A stretch of 64,000 nucleotides of DNA from Chitinophagales bacterium (GTDB lineage Bacteria; Bacteroidota; Bacteroidia; Chitinophagales; LD1), in contig JAHCHW010000012.1 of the NCBI GenBank assembly GCA_026129525.1, positions 1-64,000 on the forward strand. Reading direction: 5' to 3'. This document shows positions 44,877 to 54,287 of this stretch, one piece after another; within the stretch, counting starts at the first letter, position 1; each line of letters starts with the position of its first letter. The position numbers were made by a program, and so were the translations under genes. Below the pieces are notes generated by a model. That model was not told the origin of the DNA. It saw nothing but the letters and a program-made list of their open reading frames with translations, and did not search any database.

Positions 44877-46832
44877 ATGAAAAACTTTACACTTTCCCTT
44901 GTGCTGTTGTTAGCCGGTGTAACAGCGCTTTGGGCACAAACAACCATCTACACTCAAAACTTCAGTAGTGCCGGGCTACCTACAGGATGGCAAAATGTGG
45001 ATAATACTCCTAACAACGCAGGCAAATGGACGCGCAAAACAAGTGCACATTCTTTTGTATCTACTACTGCTTCAAACGGCTTTTGGATTTTTGACAGCGA
45101 TGCTTACGGCAACGATAACAAAGCCGAAAATGCCGATTTAATTTCGGCAGCTATTAACTGCTCTGCCAACAGTTTTGTGGCATTGCAATTTGAGCACTAT
45201 TTTCAGCAATACTCTACCAGTTCAGGTACTGTATCGGTTAGTACCGATGGAACCAACTGGACACAGGTATATTCTGTAACGCAAACTTCAGGAAACCCTG
45301 AGGTAGTGGTGTTGGATATTTCTACAGTGGCGGCTTATCAGCCTACTGTTTACTTAAAGTTCAATTACACTGGCGATTACGATTACTGGTGGGCTGTTGA
45401 CGACATTAAGTTGTTTCAACCCGACCCGCTTGATATTTCTGTTGAAACAATTACCGTTAACAAGTATGTAGGTTTAGGCAACAGAACCATTACCGGTGTA
45501 GTTAAAAACAATGGCGCTACTGCCATTACTTCTTTCGACCTTTCATACACTGATAATGGCGGAACTCCTGTTTACCAAAGTTTCTCGGGCTTGTATATCG
45601 CACCTTTCCAAACTTACAACTTCTCTTTTAACCAGCCTATCAGTATGCCGGTTGCTGCTTTGCATAATGTTTCCGTTACTGCTTACGCTCCCAACAACGG
45701 CAACGAAACAAATGTTACCAACAATACTTTAGCCAAGGCAATAACTTCGTTAAGCGGATTGCCCGTTAAAAATGTGTTGATTGAAGAATTTACAACCGCC
45801 CCTTGCCAGTATTGCCCCAGGGGAACAACAGAGATAAACAAGATACTTGCTAACCATACCAATGTAATTGCGGCAGCATTACATGCCGGATTTGGTACCG
45901 ATGCCATGACCATTCCCGATCATTCAACCGTAGCAAGCGCTTACACCAGTGGTGCCCCCTCTGCGTGTATTGACAGAGTATTTTTTTCCGGTGAAGAAGA
46001 AGTGGCTGTTAGCACCAACGTTTGGGAAAGCTATTGCGTGCAGCAAAAAAGCACAGTTACCCCTGTTTCCATCATTGCCGATAACGTTTATAACTCTGCA
46101 ACAAGAGAGTTAACCGTAAATGCCTCGGCAAGATTTTACGGACCTATCAACGATAACTTCCGTATTAACTGTTACATAATTGAAGACAGTGTAACCGGAA
46201 CCGGCAGCGGATATAATCAGGTAAATTATTACAACACCCAATCTTCCAGCGAATGGTATCAAAAGGGTAATCCGATTATTGGATTTGCTCACCGCCACGT
46301 TTGCCGTCAAATGTTGGGTGGTGCCTGGGGCAGCACCGGAGTAATTACTTCGCCTACTACCGATGGCGGACTTTACAGCAAGCAATACACCTATACTTTA
46401 CCGGCTAACTGGAACGACTCTCGTATTAAGATAGTGGTGTTAGTGCAAGAGTATGCTACCAGCACTACCAATCGTCAAATTCTTAATGCGCTTCAAATAC
46501 ATCTTAACGATGCCGATTCTACCTTCGTAAATTCTTCGGCTCCTTCGGCAGTTACTGAGGTATCAAGCAAACTTGCTTCGGTTTCATTATATCCCAACCC
46601 TGCTACAGATGTGGTAAATCTTGAGTATTCGATCAACAATACGACTACCGTAAGTTTTGAGGTTTACAATATTATCGGGCAGAGCATTCAGGTTATTAAA
46701 CCTTCTGAATTGGCACAAGGCGATTACAGAACTACCATCAATACTTCCGACTTTAAGAACGGGGTTTATTTTGTTGCCGTTAAGGAAAACAACAAAACCG
46801 TTAATACTTTAAAGTTTGTGGTAAATAAATAA
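44877..46832 (+). CDS. T9SS cargo with Omp28-like thioredoxin-type domain
   Basis: The 651-residue protein has a signal peptide (ending ALWAQ) and a jelly-roll/MAM-like region (about 22-185: YTQNFSSAGLPTGWQNVDNT... WWAVDDIKLF). A CARDB-like Ig segment follows (about 190-290: DISVETITVNKYVGLGNRTITGVVKN). Then comes an Omp28-like domain (about 300-560) that begins VLIEEFTTAPCQYCPRG, with a CxxC pair as in thioredoxin folds. A type A T9SS domain closes it. The CxxC suggests disulfide or metal chemistry at the cell surface, which is inference. Convergent with radC across a shared terminator. Confidence 0.84.
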   Translation: MKNFTLSLVLLLAGVTALWAQTTIYTQNFSSAGLPTGWQNVDNTPNNAGKWTRKTSAHSFVSTTASNGFWIFDSDAYGNDNKAENADLISAAINCSANSFVALQFEHYFQQYSTSSGTVSVSTDGTNWTQVYSVTQTSGNPEVVVLDISTVAAYQPTVYLKFNYTGDYDYWWAVDDIKLFQPDPLDISVETITVNKYVGLGNRTITGVVKNNGATAITSFDLSYTDNGGTPVYQSFSGLYIAPFQTYNFSFNQPISMPVAALHNVSVTAYAPNNGNETNVTNNTLAKAITSLSGLPVKNVLIEEFTTAPCQYCPRGTTEINKILANHTNVIAAALHAGFGTDAMTIPDHSTVASAYTSGAPSACIDRVFFSGEEEVAVSTNVWESYCVQQKSTVTPVSIIADNVYNSATRELTVNASARFYGPINDNFRINCYIIEDSVTGTGSGYNQVNYYNTQSSSEWYQKGNPIIGFAHRHVCRQMLGGAWGSTGVITSPTTDGGLYSKQYTYTLPANWNDSRIKIVVLVQEYATSTTNRQILNALQIHLNDADSTFVNSSAPSAVTEVSSKLASVSLYPNPATDVVNLEYSINNTTTVSFEVYNIIGQSIQVIKPSELAQGDYRTTINTSDFKNGVYFVAVKENNKTVNTLKFVVNK

Positions 46833-46850
46833 GAACCACTTGCAAGAGAA

Positions 46851-46880
46851 AAAATGCCGCTCGTATTCGGGCGGCATTTT
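46851..46880. terminator. Bidirectional terminator between the Omp28-like gene and radC
   Basis: AAAATGCCGC (46851-46860) and GCGGCATTTT (46871-46880) form a perfect 10-base stem around a 10-base loop, with A-rich and T-rich flanks on opposite sides. It lies between two convergent genes. Confidence 0.85.
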
Positions 46881-46883
46881 CTT

Positions 46884-47582
46884 TTACAGCAACCCCTCAT
46901 CGGCAAAACTGTAGTACGCATTATCGCCAATAATCAGGTGGTCCAACAAGGTTATGTCCATCAGCCGGGCTGCGTCTTTAAGTTTCTGGGTAAGTTCCTT
47001 ATCAGCCTGGCTTGGCTTAAGATTTCCCGAAGGATGATTATGCACTGCAATAATCGAAGTGCTTAACAACTCAAGTGCACTCTTTAAAATGATACGAATA
47101 TCAGCTACCGTGCCCGACACCCCTCCCGAACTTATGTTTTTATGCTGCAATACTTTGTTCGATTTATTCAGAAACATCACAAAAAATTGCTCATGTTGCA
47201 GGTCGGCAATTTCAGGATAAATGTAGGCAAACGAATCGCGGCTGCTTTTTATTACAGGCAACTCACGGATAGTACTCGACTGTCGCCTTCTGCCCAACTC
47301 TAAGGCTGCCACAATGGTAACCGCCTTTGTATCGCCCAAGCCTTTCTCCAATTTCTTAATATCATTAACCGAAAGTTTTCCCAATTCATTCAAATTACCC
47401 GAAACTTTGTGTAGTATCTTTTTGGCAATATCCAAGGCAGAACTTCCCTGCACACCGGTTCGAAGCAAAATAGCAATCAACTCGGCATCGGTTAAAGCCG
47501 CTTTGCCTTTCAGCAGTAATTTCTCGCGGGGGCGGTCTTCTTCAGCCCAACTCTTTATGGATAAAAAATCTTTTTCTTCCAT
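46884..47582 (-). CDS. radC: RadC family protein (JAMM/MPN domain)
   Basis: The 232-residue product has the RadC N-terminal helix-hairpin-helix region (SWAEEDRPREKLLLKGKAALTDAELIAILLRTG) and the C-terminal JAMM metalloprotease-like domain with the motif HNHPSGNLKPSQAD. The name reflects an old DNA-repair assignment that has not held up; the biochemical role is still unclear. It starts 75 bases after the rpsT stop, with a terminator between them. Length and motifs are normal. Confidence 0.92.
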   Translation of the reverse strand: MEEKDFLSIKSWAEEDRPREKLLLKGKAALTDAELIAILLRTGVQGSSALDIAKKILHKVSGNLNELGKLSVNDIKKLEKGLGDTKAVTIVAALELGRRRQSSTIRELPVIKSSRDSFAYIYPEIADLQHEQFFVMFLNKSNKVLQHKNISSGGVSGTVADIRIILKSALELLSTSIIAVHNHPSGNLKPSQADKELTQKLKDAARLMDITLLDHLIIGDNAYYSFADEGLL

Positions 47583-47599
47583 TGGCTGAATGTAGTAAA

Positions 47600-47638
47600 A
47601 AACAAAGAGGCTGCCTTTACCGGACAGCCTCTTTGTTT
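47600..47638 (-). terminator. Intrinsic terminator after rpsT
   Basis: AAACAAAGAGGCTG (47600-47613) pairs perfectly over 14 bases with CAGCCTCTTTGTTT (47625-47638). On the minus strand the hairpin runs into TTTTTTAC. It separates rpsT from radC. Confidence 0.88.
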
Positions 47639-47657
47639 AAGTATATGTTTTCAAAAA

Positions 47658-47915
47658 CTACTTTGCTTTAGCCAACACTCTCTTCATTAAGCCCGACTTA
47701 AGGTTACCTGCTTTGTTTTTGTGGATATAACCACGCTTTGCAAGTTTATCAAGCAATGAAAGAACTTTCGGAAGCGCCTTTTTAGCTTCGGTTTCATTCT
47801 TCTCCCCGCGTATATCGCGAATTGCGTTACGGGTAGTTTTTGCATAATATCTGTTGAACAGTCTGCGCTTGGCAGCCTGACGGGCACGTTTTTCGGCTGA
47901 TTTGTGGTTTGCCAT
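47658..47915 (-). CDS. rpsT: 30S ribosomal protein S20
   Basis: The 85-residue basic, helical product starts MANHKSAEKRARQAAKRRLFNRYY and ends in the S20 pattern LAKRGYIHKNKAGNLKSGLMKRV. It is monocistronic, with its own promoter and terminator, as in many bacteria. Confidence 0.96.
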   Translation of the reverse strand: MANHKSAEKRARQAAKRRLFNRYYAKTTRNAIRDIRGEKNETEAKKALPKVLSLLDKLAKRGYIHKNKAGNLKSGLMKRVLAKAK

Positions 47916-47935
47916 TGTTGTTTCTTTTTAAAAAA

Positions 47936-47972
47936 GGACTGCAAATATAGATTTCTGCGCTTTATTTCCAAA
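47936..47972 (-). promoter_or_regulatory. Promoter of rpsT
   Basis: On the minus strand TTTG (47969-47972) is followed after exactly 19 bases by TATATTTG (47942-47949) and then CAGTCC (47936-47941). The last element differs by one base from the CCGTCC at the rpmI, rpmE2, rplE and rpoB promoters. Confidence 0.78.
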
Positions 47973-48048
47973 GCGGAGTTTAAAATTCAGTTTTAGCAAC
48001 AGTTTTGGGCAATTGTTGTTATTGTTTCCGAATAGAAAGCGCTAATAC

Positions 48049-48079
48049 TTAGTTATTCAACGATTATCACTTAGGTTTG
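48049..48079 (+). promoter_or_regulatory. Candidate promoter of the suc operon
   Basis: TAGGTTTG (48072-48079) fits the -7 consensus and TTAG (48049-48052), 19 bases upstream, matches three of four -33 bases. CACCCC follows. The predicted leader is about 15-20 bases to the sucA ATG at 48101. Confidence 0.5.
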
Positions 48080-48100
48080 CACCCCGATTTTCAGCCCAAA

Positions 48101-50809
48101 ATGGACAGTTACTCATATTTAAGCAATGCCACGCCCGAGTTCGTGGAGAATTTGTACCGCGACTTTAAAAAGAACCCCGCTTCCGTTGACCCCGAATTCA
48201 AAAAGTTTTTTGAAGGTTTCGATTTCGCCTCAGCTAATTACAGCAATGGCAAGAGCGCATCAGTATCGGCTGATGAACTGAAAGTTTACAAGCTGATTGC
48301 CGCCTACCGCACCAAGGGGCATTTAGTCGCCAACACCAATCCTTTAAAGCCCCGCAAAGACCGTCAGGCTGAGTTAGATTTAAAATACTTCGGACTAAGC
48401 GATGCCGATTTGAATAAACGCTTTGTGATTAGTAGTGAAATAGGACTGAACAACGCCACACTCAGCGAAATACTGGCCGAACTGAAAAGCCGCTACTGCG
48501 GCACCATCGGCTTCGACCTTGCCTGTGTACGGCTGCAAGCGGAAATTGATTTTTTTAAAAACAAAATAGAACACCGCAAGCAACTGATTGACTACAGCGT
48601 GGAAAAGAAGGAGCACATCCTTCGCATGTTGAATAAAGCGGTGGTATTCGAAAAATTTCTCGGTACCAAATACATTGGTGAAAAGCGTTTTTCGCTCGAA
48701 GGCGGAGAAACAACCATCCCTGCTTTGGATGCCATTATCCGCCAGTCTGCAACATTAGGAGTGCAGGAAGTATTGTTCGGTATGGCGCACCGCGGAAGAC
48801 TGAACGTGCTTGCCAACATTATGGGCAAAACCTACGAGGAAATTTTCAACGAGTTTGAAGGCAATGCTTCGTTCGACTTAACCATGGGCGATGGCGATGT
48901 AAAATACCATCTCGGCTTTTCGCATCAATATCCGGTTTCCGAAAACAAATCGGTTTATCTGAAACTGATGCCCAATCCATCGCACCTCGAAGCGGTAAAC
49001 CCCATAGTTTGCGGTTTTGCCCGTGCAAAGGCTGATGCTATTTACAAATCAGATTACGATAAGCTGTTGCCCATTCTCATACATGGCGATGCCGCAGTTG
49101 CCGGGCAGGGCATTGTTTATGAGGTATTGCAGATGGCAAAATTAGAAGGCTACTACACCGGTGGTACCATTCACTTTGTTATCAACAACCAAATTGGTTT
49201 TACTACCGATTTTGACGAAGCCCGCTCTTCCGATTACTCTACATCTATTGCCGCTACCATTGATTCGCCCGTGCTGCATGTAAACGGTGATGATATTGAA
49301 GCCGTGGTTTTTGCCTGCGAGTTAGCTGCTGAATATCGTCAGGAATTCAACAAAGATATTTGGATTGATATGGTGTGCTACCGCAAGTGGGGGCACAACG
49401 AAAGCGATGACCCTAAATACACACAACCGGGTTTGTATAAACTGATTGACAAGCACAGCAACCCGCGCGATGTGTATTCAAAAAAATTGGAAGCCGAAGG
49501 CTCGGTACAAGCGGAAATGGCAAAGCGGCTCGAAAAAGAATTTTGGGCAGAATTGCAGGAGCGTTTGGATATGGTGAAGCAAAAACCCCTGCCCTACAAA
49601 CCGCAGCCCAACGAATTGGAATGGCAGAAATTGCGTAAAGCGAAAATTGAGGACTTTTTTGAATCGCCCGACACATCCATTAATGTAGAAACTACTGCAA
49701 AGCTCATTCAGGGATTGAATAAAATTCCGGAAGGTTTTGTGCCGCTTCGCAAAATCAAAAAGTATTTGGATGAGCGAAACAAATTGATGACCGAGAACAA
49801 GCAGTTGGATTGGGCGGCAGCCGAGCTAATGGCGTATGGCTCTATCTTGTTGGATGGTCATGATATTCGCCTGAGCGGTGAAGATGTAAAGCGCGGAACG
49901 TTTACCCACCGCCATGCAGTAATTACCGATGAAAACACCGACAAAGAGTATTGCCGCCTTTGTAACCTCGCTTCAAAGCAGGGGCGTTTCTTTATCTATA
50001 ATTCTCACTTGAGCGAATACGGAGTTTTAGGTTTTGAGTACGGCTACTCTTTACCAAGTCCATCACCGCTTGTTATTTGGGAAGCGCAGTTTGGCGACTT
50101 TGCCAATGGCGCGCAAATAATTATTGACCAGTTTATAGCTGCTGCTGAAAGTAAATGGCAGCGCAGTTCAGGTTTAGTATTACTACTTCCGCATGGTTAC
50201 GAGGGGCAGGGTCCTGAGCATTCCTCTGCACGCTTAGAGCGTTTTCTGCAAATGTGTGCCGAAATGAATATGGTGGTAGCAAACATCAGCGATCCGGCTA
50301 ATTTCTTTCACGCACTCCGCAGGCAACTGGCTTGGAATTTCAGAAAGCCTTTGGTAGTAATGAGTCCTAAATCTTTGCTTCGTCATCCGCGCTGTGTTTC
50401 TCCTATCGAAAAAATAAACAACGGAAAATTTGAAGAGTTGATAGTGGATGAAACGAAAGCAAAGAAGGTTCGCAAAATACTTTTCTGCACCGGCAAAATT
50501 TATTACGACTTGCTGGAGCGGAAAGAGCGCGATAAAATTAACGATGTAATCATTGCCAGAGTGGAGCAACTGTATCCTACACCGCAGGACAAAATGATTG
50601 AGTTGGCGCAAAAACATCCGAAGGCGGAAGTTTGGTGGGTACAGGAAGAGCCCGAGAACATGGGCGCATGGTATTTTATGCACGCTCGCTTGCACGATAA
50701 ACTCGGCTTAAAAGGAATTGCGCGCAAAAACTCGGCTTCCACAGCCACAGGCTATAAAAAAGTGCACCTGCAAGAGCAGGAAGTAATTCTGAACAGAGCG
50801 TTTGAATAG
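48101..50809 (+). CDS. sucA: 2-oxoglutarate dehydrogenase E1 component
   Basis: E1 decarboxylates 2-oxoglutarate with thiamine diphosphate in the TCA cycle and passes the succinyl group to E2. From the ATG at 48101 the protein has 902 residues (MDSYSYLSNATPEFVENLYRDFKKNP). It includes the active-site region MAHRGRLNVLANIMGK, the TPP-binding GDAAVAGQGIVYE... NNQIGFTT, and HNESDDPKYTQPGLY. An upstream TTG at 48077 would place the start inside the promoter and is rejected. A toxin-antitoxin-like pair, then sucB and lpd, follow in the same direction. Confidence 0.97.
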   Translation: MDSYSYLSNATPEFVENLYRDFKKNPASVDPEFKKFFEGFDFASANYSNGKSASVSADELKVYKLIAAYRTKGHLVANTNPLKPRKDRQAELDLKYFGLSDADLNKRFVISSEIGLNNATLSEILAELKSRYCGTIGFDLACVRLQAEIDFFKNKIEHRKQLIDYSVEKKEHILRMLNKAVVFEKFLGTKYIGEKRFSLEGGETTIPALDAIIRQSATLGVQEVLFGMAHRGRLNVLANIMGKTYEEIFNEFEGNASFDLTMGDGDVKYHLGFSHQYPVSENKSVYLKLMPNPSHLEAVNPIVCGFARAKADAIYKSDYDKLLPILIHGDAAVAGQGIVYEVLQMAKLEGYYTGGTIHFVINNQIGFTTDFDEARSSDYSTSIAATIDSPVLHVNGDDIEAVVFACELAAEYRQEFNKDIWIDMVCYRKWGHNESDDPKYTQPGLYKLIDKHSNPRDVYSKKLEAEGSVQAEMAKRLEKEFWAELQERLDMVKQKPLPYKPQPNELEWQKLRKAKIEDFFESPDTSINVETTAKLIQGLNKIPEGFVPLRKIKKYLDERNKLMTENKQLDWAAAELMAYGSILLDGHDIRLSGEDVKRGTFTHRHAVITDENTDKEYCRLCNLASKQGRFFIYNSHLSEYGVLGFEYGYSLPSPSPLVIWEAQFGDFANGAQIIIDQFIAAAESKWQRSSGLVLLLPHGYEGQGPEHSSARLERFLQMCAEMNMVVANISDPANFFHALRRQLAWNFRKPLVVMSPKSLLRHPRCVSPIEKINNGKFEELIVDETKAKKVRKILFCTGKIYYDLLERKERDKINDVIIARVEQLYPTPQDKMIELAQKHPKAEVWWVQEEPENMGAWYFMHARLHDKLGLKGIARKNSASTATGYKKVHLQEQEVILNRAFE

Positions 50810-50830
50810 ATATTTTTGCAAAAACAGATT

Positions 50831-50998
50831 ATGGTAGTTGTTCTTGATAAAAATGTTCAAAAAGCAAAAGCGCAGGTTAAAACTGCAATTGATGTTTCCA
50901 AGAAATCCAAACGGAAAAAAGTAAACCTCCGCAAGTATCTTGGAGCATTGAAAACAGATATTGACCCTTTGAAGTATCAAAAGGAAATAAGGGCATGA
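50831..50998 (+). CDS. Putative antitoxin of a VapBC-like pair
   Basis: A 55-residue basic protein (MVVVLDKNVQKAKAQVKTAID... [26 protein letters not shown]), starting 21 bases after sucA. It overlaps the PIN-domain gene by 4 bases (ATGA), the usual coupling of antitoxin to toxin. The C-terminal part NLRKYLGALKTDIDPLKYQ resembles the toxin-wrapping tails of small Bacteroidota antitoxins. No clear DNA-binding domain is seen, so autoregulation from its own promoter may be lost. The role is inferred from context. Confidence 0.7.
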   Translation: MVVVLDKNVQKAKAQVKTAIDVSKKSKRKKVNLRKYLGALKTDIDPLKYQKEIRA

Positions 50999-51369
50999 AC
51001 GATTTGATACTTCTGGACACCAATATCCTCATCTATCTTCTTAAAGGGGATGAAAAAATAATTTCTATTCTGGAAGAGCGAGTGCCGGTTATATCTGTTA
51101 TTACCGAAATTGAGTTGCTTTCTTTTCCCAATACAAAACCTTCCGAGTTAAGCTCAATAAAAAAGCTGATTGCCGATTGTCAGGTAGTATCGCTGAACAA
51201 ATCTGTGAAGAAGGAAGCTATTGAATTAAGGAAACAGTTTAAACTGAAAACAGTTGACAGTATTGTTGCTGCAACTGCCAAGTTTCTCAACCTTCCGCTA
51301 ATTACTGCAGACAAAAGTTTTGCAAAACTCGATAAAGCGTTATCACAAATTCTCATTTACAAACCTTAG
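50995..51369 (+). CDS. PIN-domain toxin, VapC-like
   Basis: The 124-residue product has the acidic PIN active site: D8 in [10 protein letters not shown]38/E40 in ITEIELL, D88 in [11 protein letters not shown] and D106 in ITADKSF. PIN toxins are metal-dependent RNases, many cutting tRNA or rRNA. All key residues are present, so it is probably active. It overlaps the antitoxin gene and its stop lies only 8 bases before the sucB ATG, which puts it inside the 2-oxoglutarate dehydrogenase operon. Confidence 0.85.
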   Translation: MNDLILLDTNILIYLLKGDEKIISILEERVPVISVITEIELLSFPNTKPSELSSIKKLIADCQVVSLNKSVKKEAIELRKQFKLKTVDSIVAATAKFLNLPLITADKSFAKLDKALSQILIYKP

Positions 51370-51377
51370 ATACAATA

Positions 51378-52592
51378 ATGACCGAAGTAAAAGTTCCCGC
51401 TGTAGCCGAATCCATTACCGAAGTAACCCTTTCGCGATATTTAGTAAAGGAGGGTGACTATGTAGAGTTAGACCAACCCATTTGCGAATTGGAAACCGAC
51501 AAAGCATCGCAAGAAATTCCTTCGCCTGTTGCAGGTACCGTAAAATTTGTGGCGGCTGAAGGAAGCGATTTAAAGGTTGGCGCATTGATTTGCACGGTTG
51601 ACGAAACGGCCGCAAAACCTGCCGGAGCGCCTGCTAAAGCTGAAGAGAAAAAGGCAGAGGTTAAAAAGGAAGAACCCAAAAAGGAAGTGGTGAAAGAAAC
51701 CTACGCTTCGGGAACTCCATCGCCAGCTGCTAAAAAAATATTAGATGAAGGCGCAGTAAAGACCACCGAAGTGAAAGGGACAGGCGTTGGCGGACGCATT
51801 ACAAAAGAAGATGCCATCAATGCCGTGCGTAGCAAAGCAAATTTGCCGCAACGCGAAGCTTTCAGCCGCAACGAGCGCAGAGAGAAAATGAGCCGCTTGC
51901 GTAAAACTATTTCAGAACGGTTGGTGTACTCCAAAAATTCAACTGCCATGCTCACTACTTTCAATGAAGTGGACATGAGCGCCATCAACAAAATACGCGA
52001 GAAGTATGGCGATACTTTTAAGAAGAAGAACGAAGTGTCGCTGGGCATGATGAGTTTTTTTACGAAAGCGGTTTGTTTGGCTTTGGAAAAATTTCCGGCA
52101 GTAAATGCTTCTATTGAAGAAAACGAAATTATTTACCACGATTACTGCGATGTTTCCATTGCTGTTTCTACACCTAAGGGCTTAGTAGTGCCGGTTATCC
52201 GCAATGCCGAATCGCTTTCGCTGGCAGGTATCGAAAAGAAAGTAAAAGAACTGGCTATTAAAGGTCGCGATGGTTTGCTGACAATGGAGGAAATGACAGG
52301 CGGAACGTTCACCATTTCAAACGGTGGGGTTTTCGGTTCGCTTATGTCCACCCCTATTATCAATCCTCCGCAGGTAGCTATTTTGGGGATGCACAAAGTG
52401 CAGGACAGACCGGTGGTGATTGACGGACAAATTACCGTTCGCCCAATGATGTATGTAGCCCTGAGTTACGACCACCGCATTATTGACGGAAAAGAAAGCG
52501 TGAGTTTCTTAGTTGCGGTGAAAGACTTTCTGGAAAATCCGCACAAAATGCTTTTGGGGGCAGACCCTGTTGATTTATTGTTGGAGGTTTAG
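51378..52592 (+). CDS. sucB: Dihydrolipoyllysine succinyltransferase, E2 of 2-oxoglutarate dehydrogenase
   Basis: The 404-residue protein has an N-terminal lipoyl domain with the modified lysine K42 in ELETDKAS, an alanine/lysine/glutamate-rich linker (about 75-110), the E3-binding segment ([31 protein letters not shown]) and the acyltransferase core ending in [12 protein letters not shown] with the catalytic histidine. It forms the core of the E1-E2-E3 complex. It follows the PIN toxin gene by 8 bases and precedes lpd by 56. Confidence 0.97.
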   Translation: MTEVKVPAVAESITEVTLSRYLVKEGDYVELDQPICELETDKASQEIPSPVAGTVKFVAAEGSDLKVGALICTVDETAAKPAGAPAKAEEKKAEVKKEEPKKEVVKETYASGTPSPAAKKILDEGAVKTTEVKGTGVGGRITKEDAINAVRSKANLPQREAFSRNERREKMSRLRKTISERLVYSKNSTAMLTTFNEVDMSAINKIREKYGDTFKKKNEVSLGMMSFFTKAVCLALEKFPAVNASIEENEIIYHDYCDVSIAVSTPKGLVVPVIRNAESLSLAGIEKKVKELAIKGRDGLLTMEEMTGGTFTISNGGVFGSLMSTPIINPPQVAILGMHKVQDRPVVIDGQITVRPMMYVALSYDHRIIDGKESVSFLVAVKDFLENPHKMLLGADPVDLLLEV

Positions 52593-52648
52593 TGGACTAC
52601 ACAAAGTAAAGCAGAGAATACACAGAAGCGTAGTAAAAAACAAGCCAT

Positions 52649-54049
52649 ATGAAATATAATGTTGTAGTTATTGGTTCGGGTCCCGGAGGATATATTGCCG
52701 CTATACGTTGCGCGCAGTTGGGTATGAAAGTGGCGATTATTGAAAAGTATGATGTACTTGGCGGCACTTGCACCAATGTAGGCTGCATTCCTTCCAAAGC
52801 CTTGCTCGATTCATCGGAACATTACCACAATGCCGAAAAAGCTTTTGAAGAGCACGGCATTACCACTAAAGGTCTTTCGTTCGACTTCAAAAAAATGGTA
52901 GATCGCAAAAACGGTGTAGTAAAAGCCAACAACGATGGCATTGCTTTTCTGATGAAGAAAAACAAGATTGATACCTACTTCGGCACCGGCTCTTTTGTAA
53001 CAAAAAACAAAGTAGCGGTTACAAACAGCAAAGGCGAGAAAACCGAAATTGAAGGCGAGAAAATTATCATTGCCACAGGCTCTAAACCCACACAACTTCC
53101 GTTCATAAAAGTGGATAAGAAAAGAATTATCACTTCAACCGAAGCATTGACATTGAGCGAAGTCCCCAAACATCTCATCATTATTGGCGGTGGAATTATT
53201 GGAGTAGAACTCGGCTCGGTTTACAAGCGCCTTGGCTCTAAAGTTACGGTGGTAGAGTTTCTGGATAAGATTGTTCCGAGCATGGACGATGAAGTAGGCA
53301 AAGAATTGCTTCGCGTACTTCGCAAACAAGGCATGGAGTTTATGCTTTCCACCAAAGTAACCGGAGCCTCTGTAAAAGGCAAGGAAGTAACCGTTACTGC
53401 CGAAAACAAAACAGGCGAAAAAGTAGAACTGAAAGGCGATTACTGCTTAGTAGCCGTAGGGCGTGTTCCATTTACCGAAGGCTTGAATTTAGAAGCAGTT
53501 GGAGTTGCCAAAGACGAGCGCGGGCGAATTGCCGTAAATGATAACTTGGAAACAAATGTGCCGGGCATTTACGCATTGGGCGATGTGGTACGCGGTGCCA
53601 TGCTGGCGCACAAAGCTGAAGAAGAAGGCGTTTACTTAGCCGAAATTCTTGCCGGGCAAAAACCGCATATTCACTACAACTTAATTCCGGGAGTGGCTTA
53701 TACCTGGCCCGAAGCCGCAAGCGTGGGCGCTACCGAGCAAGAGTTAAAGCAAAAAGGCGTTGCTTACAAAAGCGGCAAGTTTCCTTTTCGCGCCTTAGGC
53801 AGAGCAAGAGCCAGTGGCGATTTAGACGGCTTTGTAAAAATTCTCGCTTCGAAAGAAACCGATGAAATACTGGGGGTGCACATTATAGGTGCCCGCGCTG
53901 CCGATTTAATTATTGAAGGCGTGGTGGCGATGGAATACCGCGCCAGTGCCGAAGACATTGCCCGTATGAGCCACCCGCACCCTACTTACACCGAAGCATT
54001 TAAAGAAGCCTGCTTAATGGCTACGGAAAGCCGGCCGTTGAACATGTAA
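52649..54049 (+). CDS. lpd: Dihydrolipoyl dehydrogenase (E3)
   Basis: The 466-residue flavoprotein reoxidises dihydrolipoamide with NAD. It has the FAD-binding GSGPGGYIAA (9-18), the redox-active C41/C46 in GGTCTNVGCIPSK, the NAD-binding GGGIIGVELGSVYKRLG, and the C-terminal active-site HPHPTYTEAFKEA. It completes the set of 2-oxoglutarate dehydrogenase genes and may also serve pyruvate dehydrogenase and glycine cleavage, as in other bacteria. Confidence 0.97.
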   Translation: MKYNVVVIGSGPGGYIAAIRCAQLGMKVAIIEKYDVLGGTCTNVGCIPSKALLDSSEHYHNAEKAFEEHGITTKGLSFDFKKMVDRKNGVVKANNDGIAFLMKKNKIDTYFGTGSFVTKNKVAVTNSKGEKTEIEGEKIIIATGSKPTQLPFIKVDKKRIITSTEALTLSEVPKHLIIIGGGIIGVELGSVYKRLGSKVTVVEFLDKIVPSMDDEVGKELLRVLRKQGMEFMLSTKVTGASVKGKEVTVTAENKTGEKVELKGDYCLVAVGRVPFTEGLNLEAVGVAKDERGRIAVNDNLETNVPGIYALGDVVRGAMLAHKAEEEGVYLAEILAGQKPHIHYNLIPGVAYTWPEAASVGATEQELKQKGVAYKSGKFPFRALGRARASGDLDGFVKILASKETDEILGVHIIGARAADLIIEGVVAMEYRASAEDIARMSHPHPTYTEAFKEACLMATESRPLNM

Positions 54050-54095
54050 TGCCCAATCCAAAATGTTTGCTATTTTGGTTCGGCAAATCAACCGT

Positions 54096-54284
54096 ATGAA
54101 GAAGATTGTTTTTCTTGCTATTGCCTTTTACTCCTTGCTGAGTTTTTCATCGTGCAAGCAATGCACCGAATGCACTAAGTTTCCCGGAGACCCGGTAAAA
54201 TTGTGCAAGAAAGATTATGCTTCGGATGATTCTTACAACGCAGCTTACAAGCACACCATTGCACAGGGCTATAAGTGCGATTAG
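54096..54284 (+). CDS. Small cysteine-rich lipoprotein
   Basis: From the ATG at 54096 a 62-residue product has a lipoprotein signal (MKKIVFLAIAFYSLLSFSSC) with the lipidated cysteine at about residue 20. Beyond it are further cysteines (CTECTKFPGD... LCKKDY... YKCD) likely to form disulfides. No family recognised. A longer reading from 54063 is possible but would bury the signal. It is convergent with the ppx gene, 3 bases apart. Confidence 0.65.
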   Translation: MKKIVFLAIAFYSLLSFSSCKQCTECTKFPGDPVKLCKKDYASDDSYNAAYKHTIAQGYKCD

Positions 54285-54287
54285 AAA

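Noticed and set aside
46884..47582. RadC as a sign of a mobile or phage region
   Set aside because: RadC proteins occur on islands, but here the gene is a full-length chromosomal type beside rpsT with no integrase or other mobility gene.
48077..48100. Longer N-terminus for SucA from a TTG
   Set aside because: The TTG lies within the predicted -7 box TAGGTTTG, and E1 homologues start near MDSYSYL.
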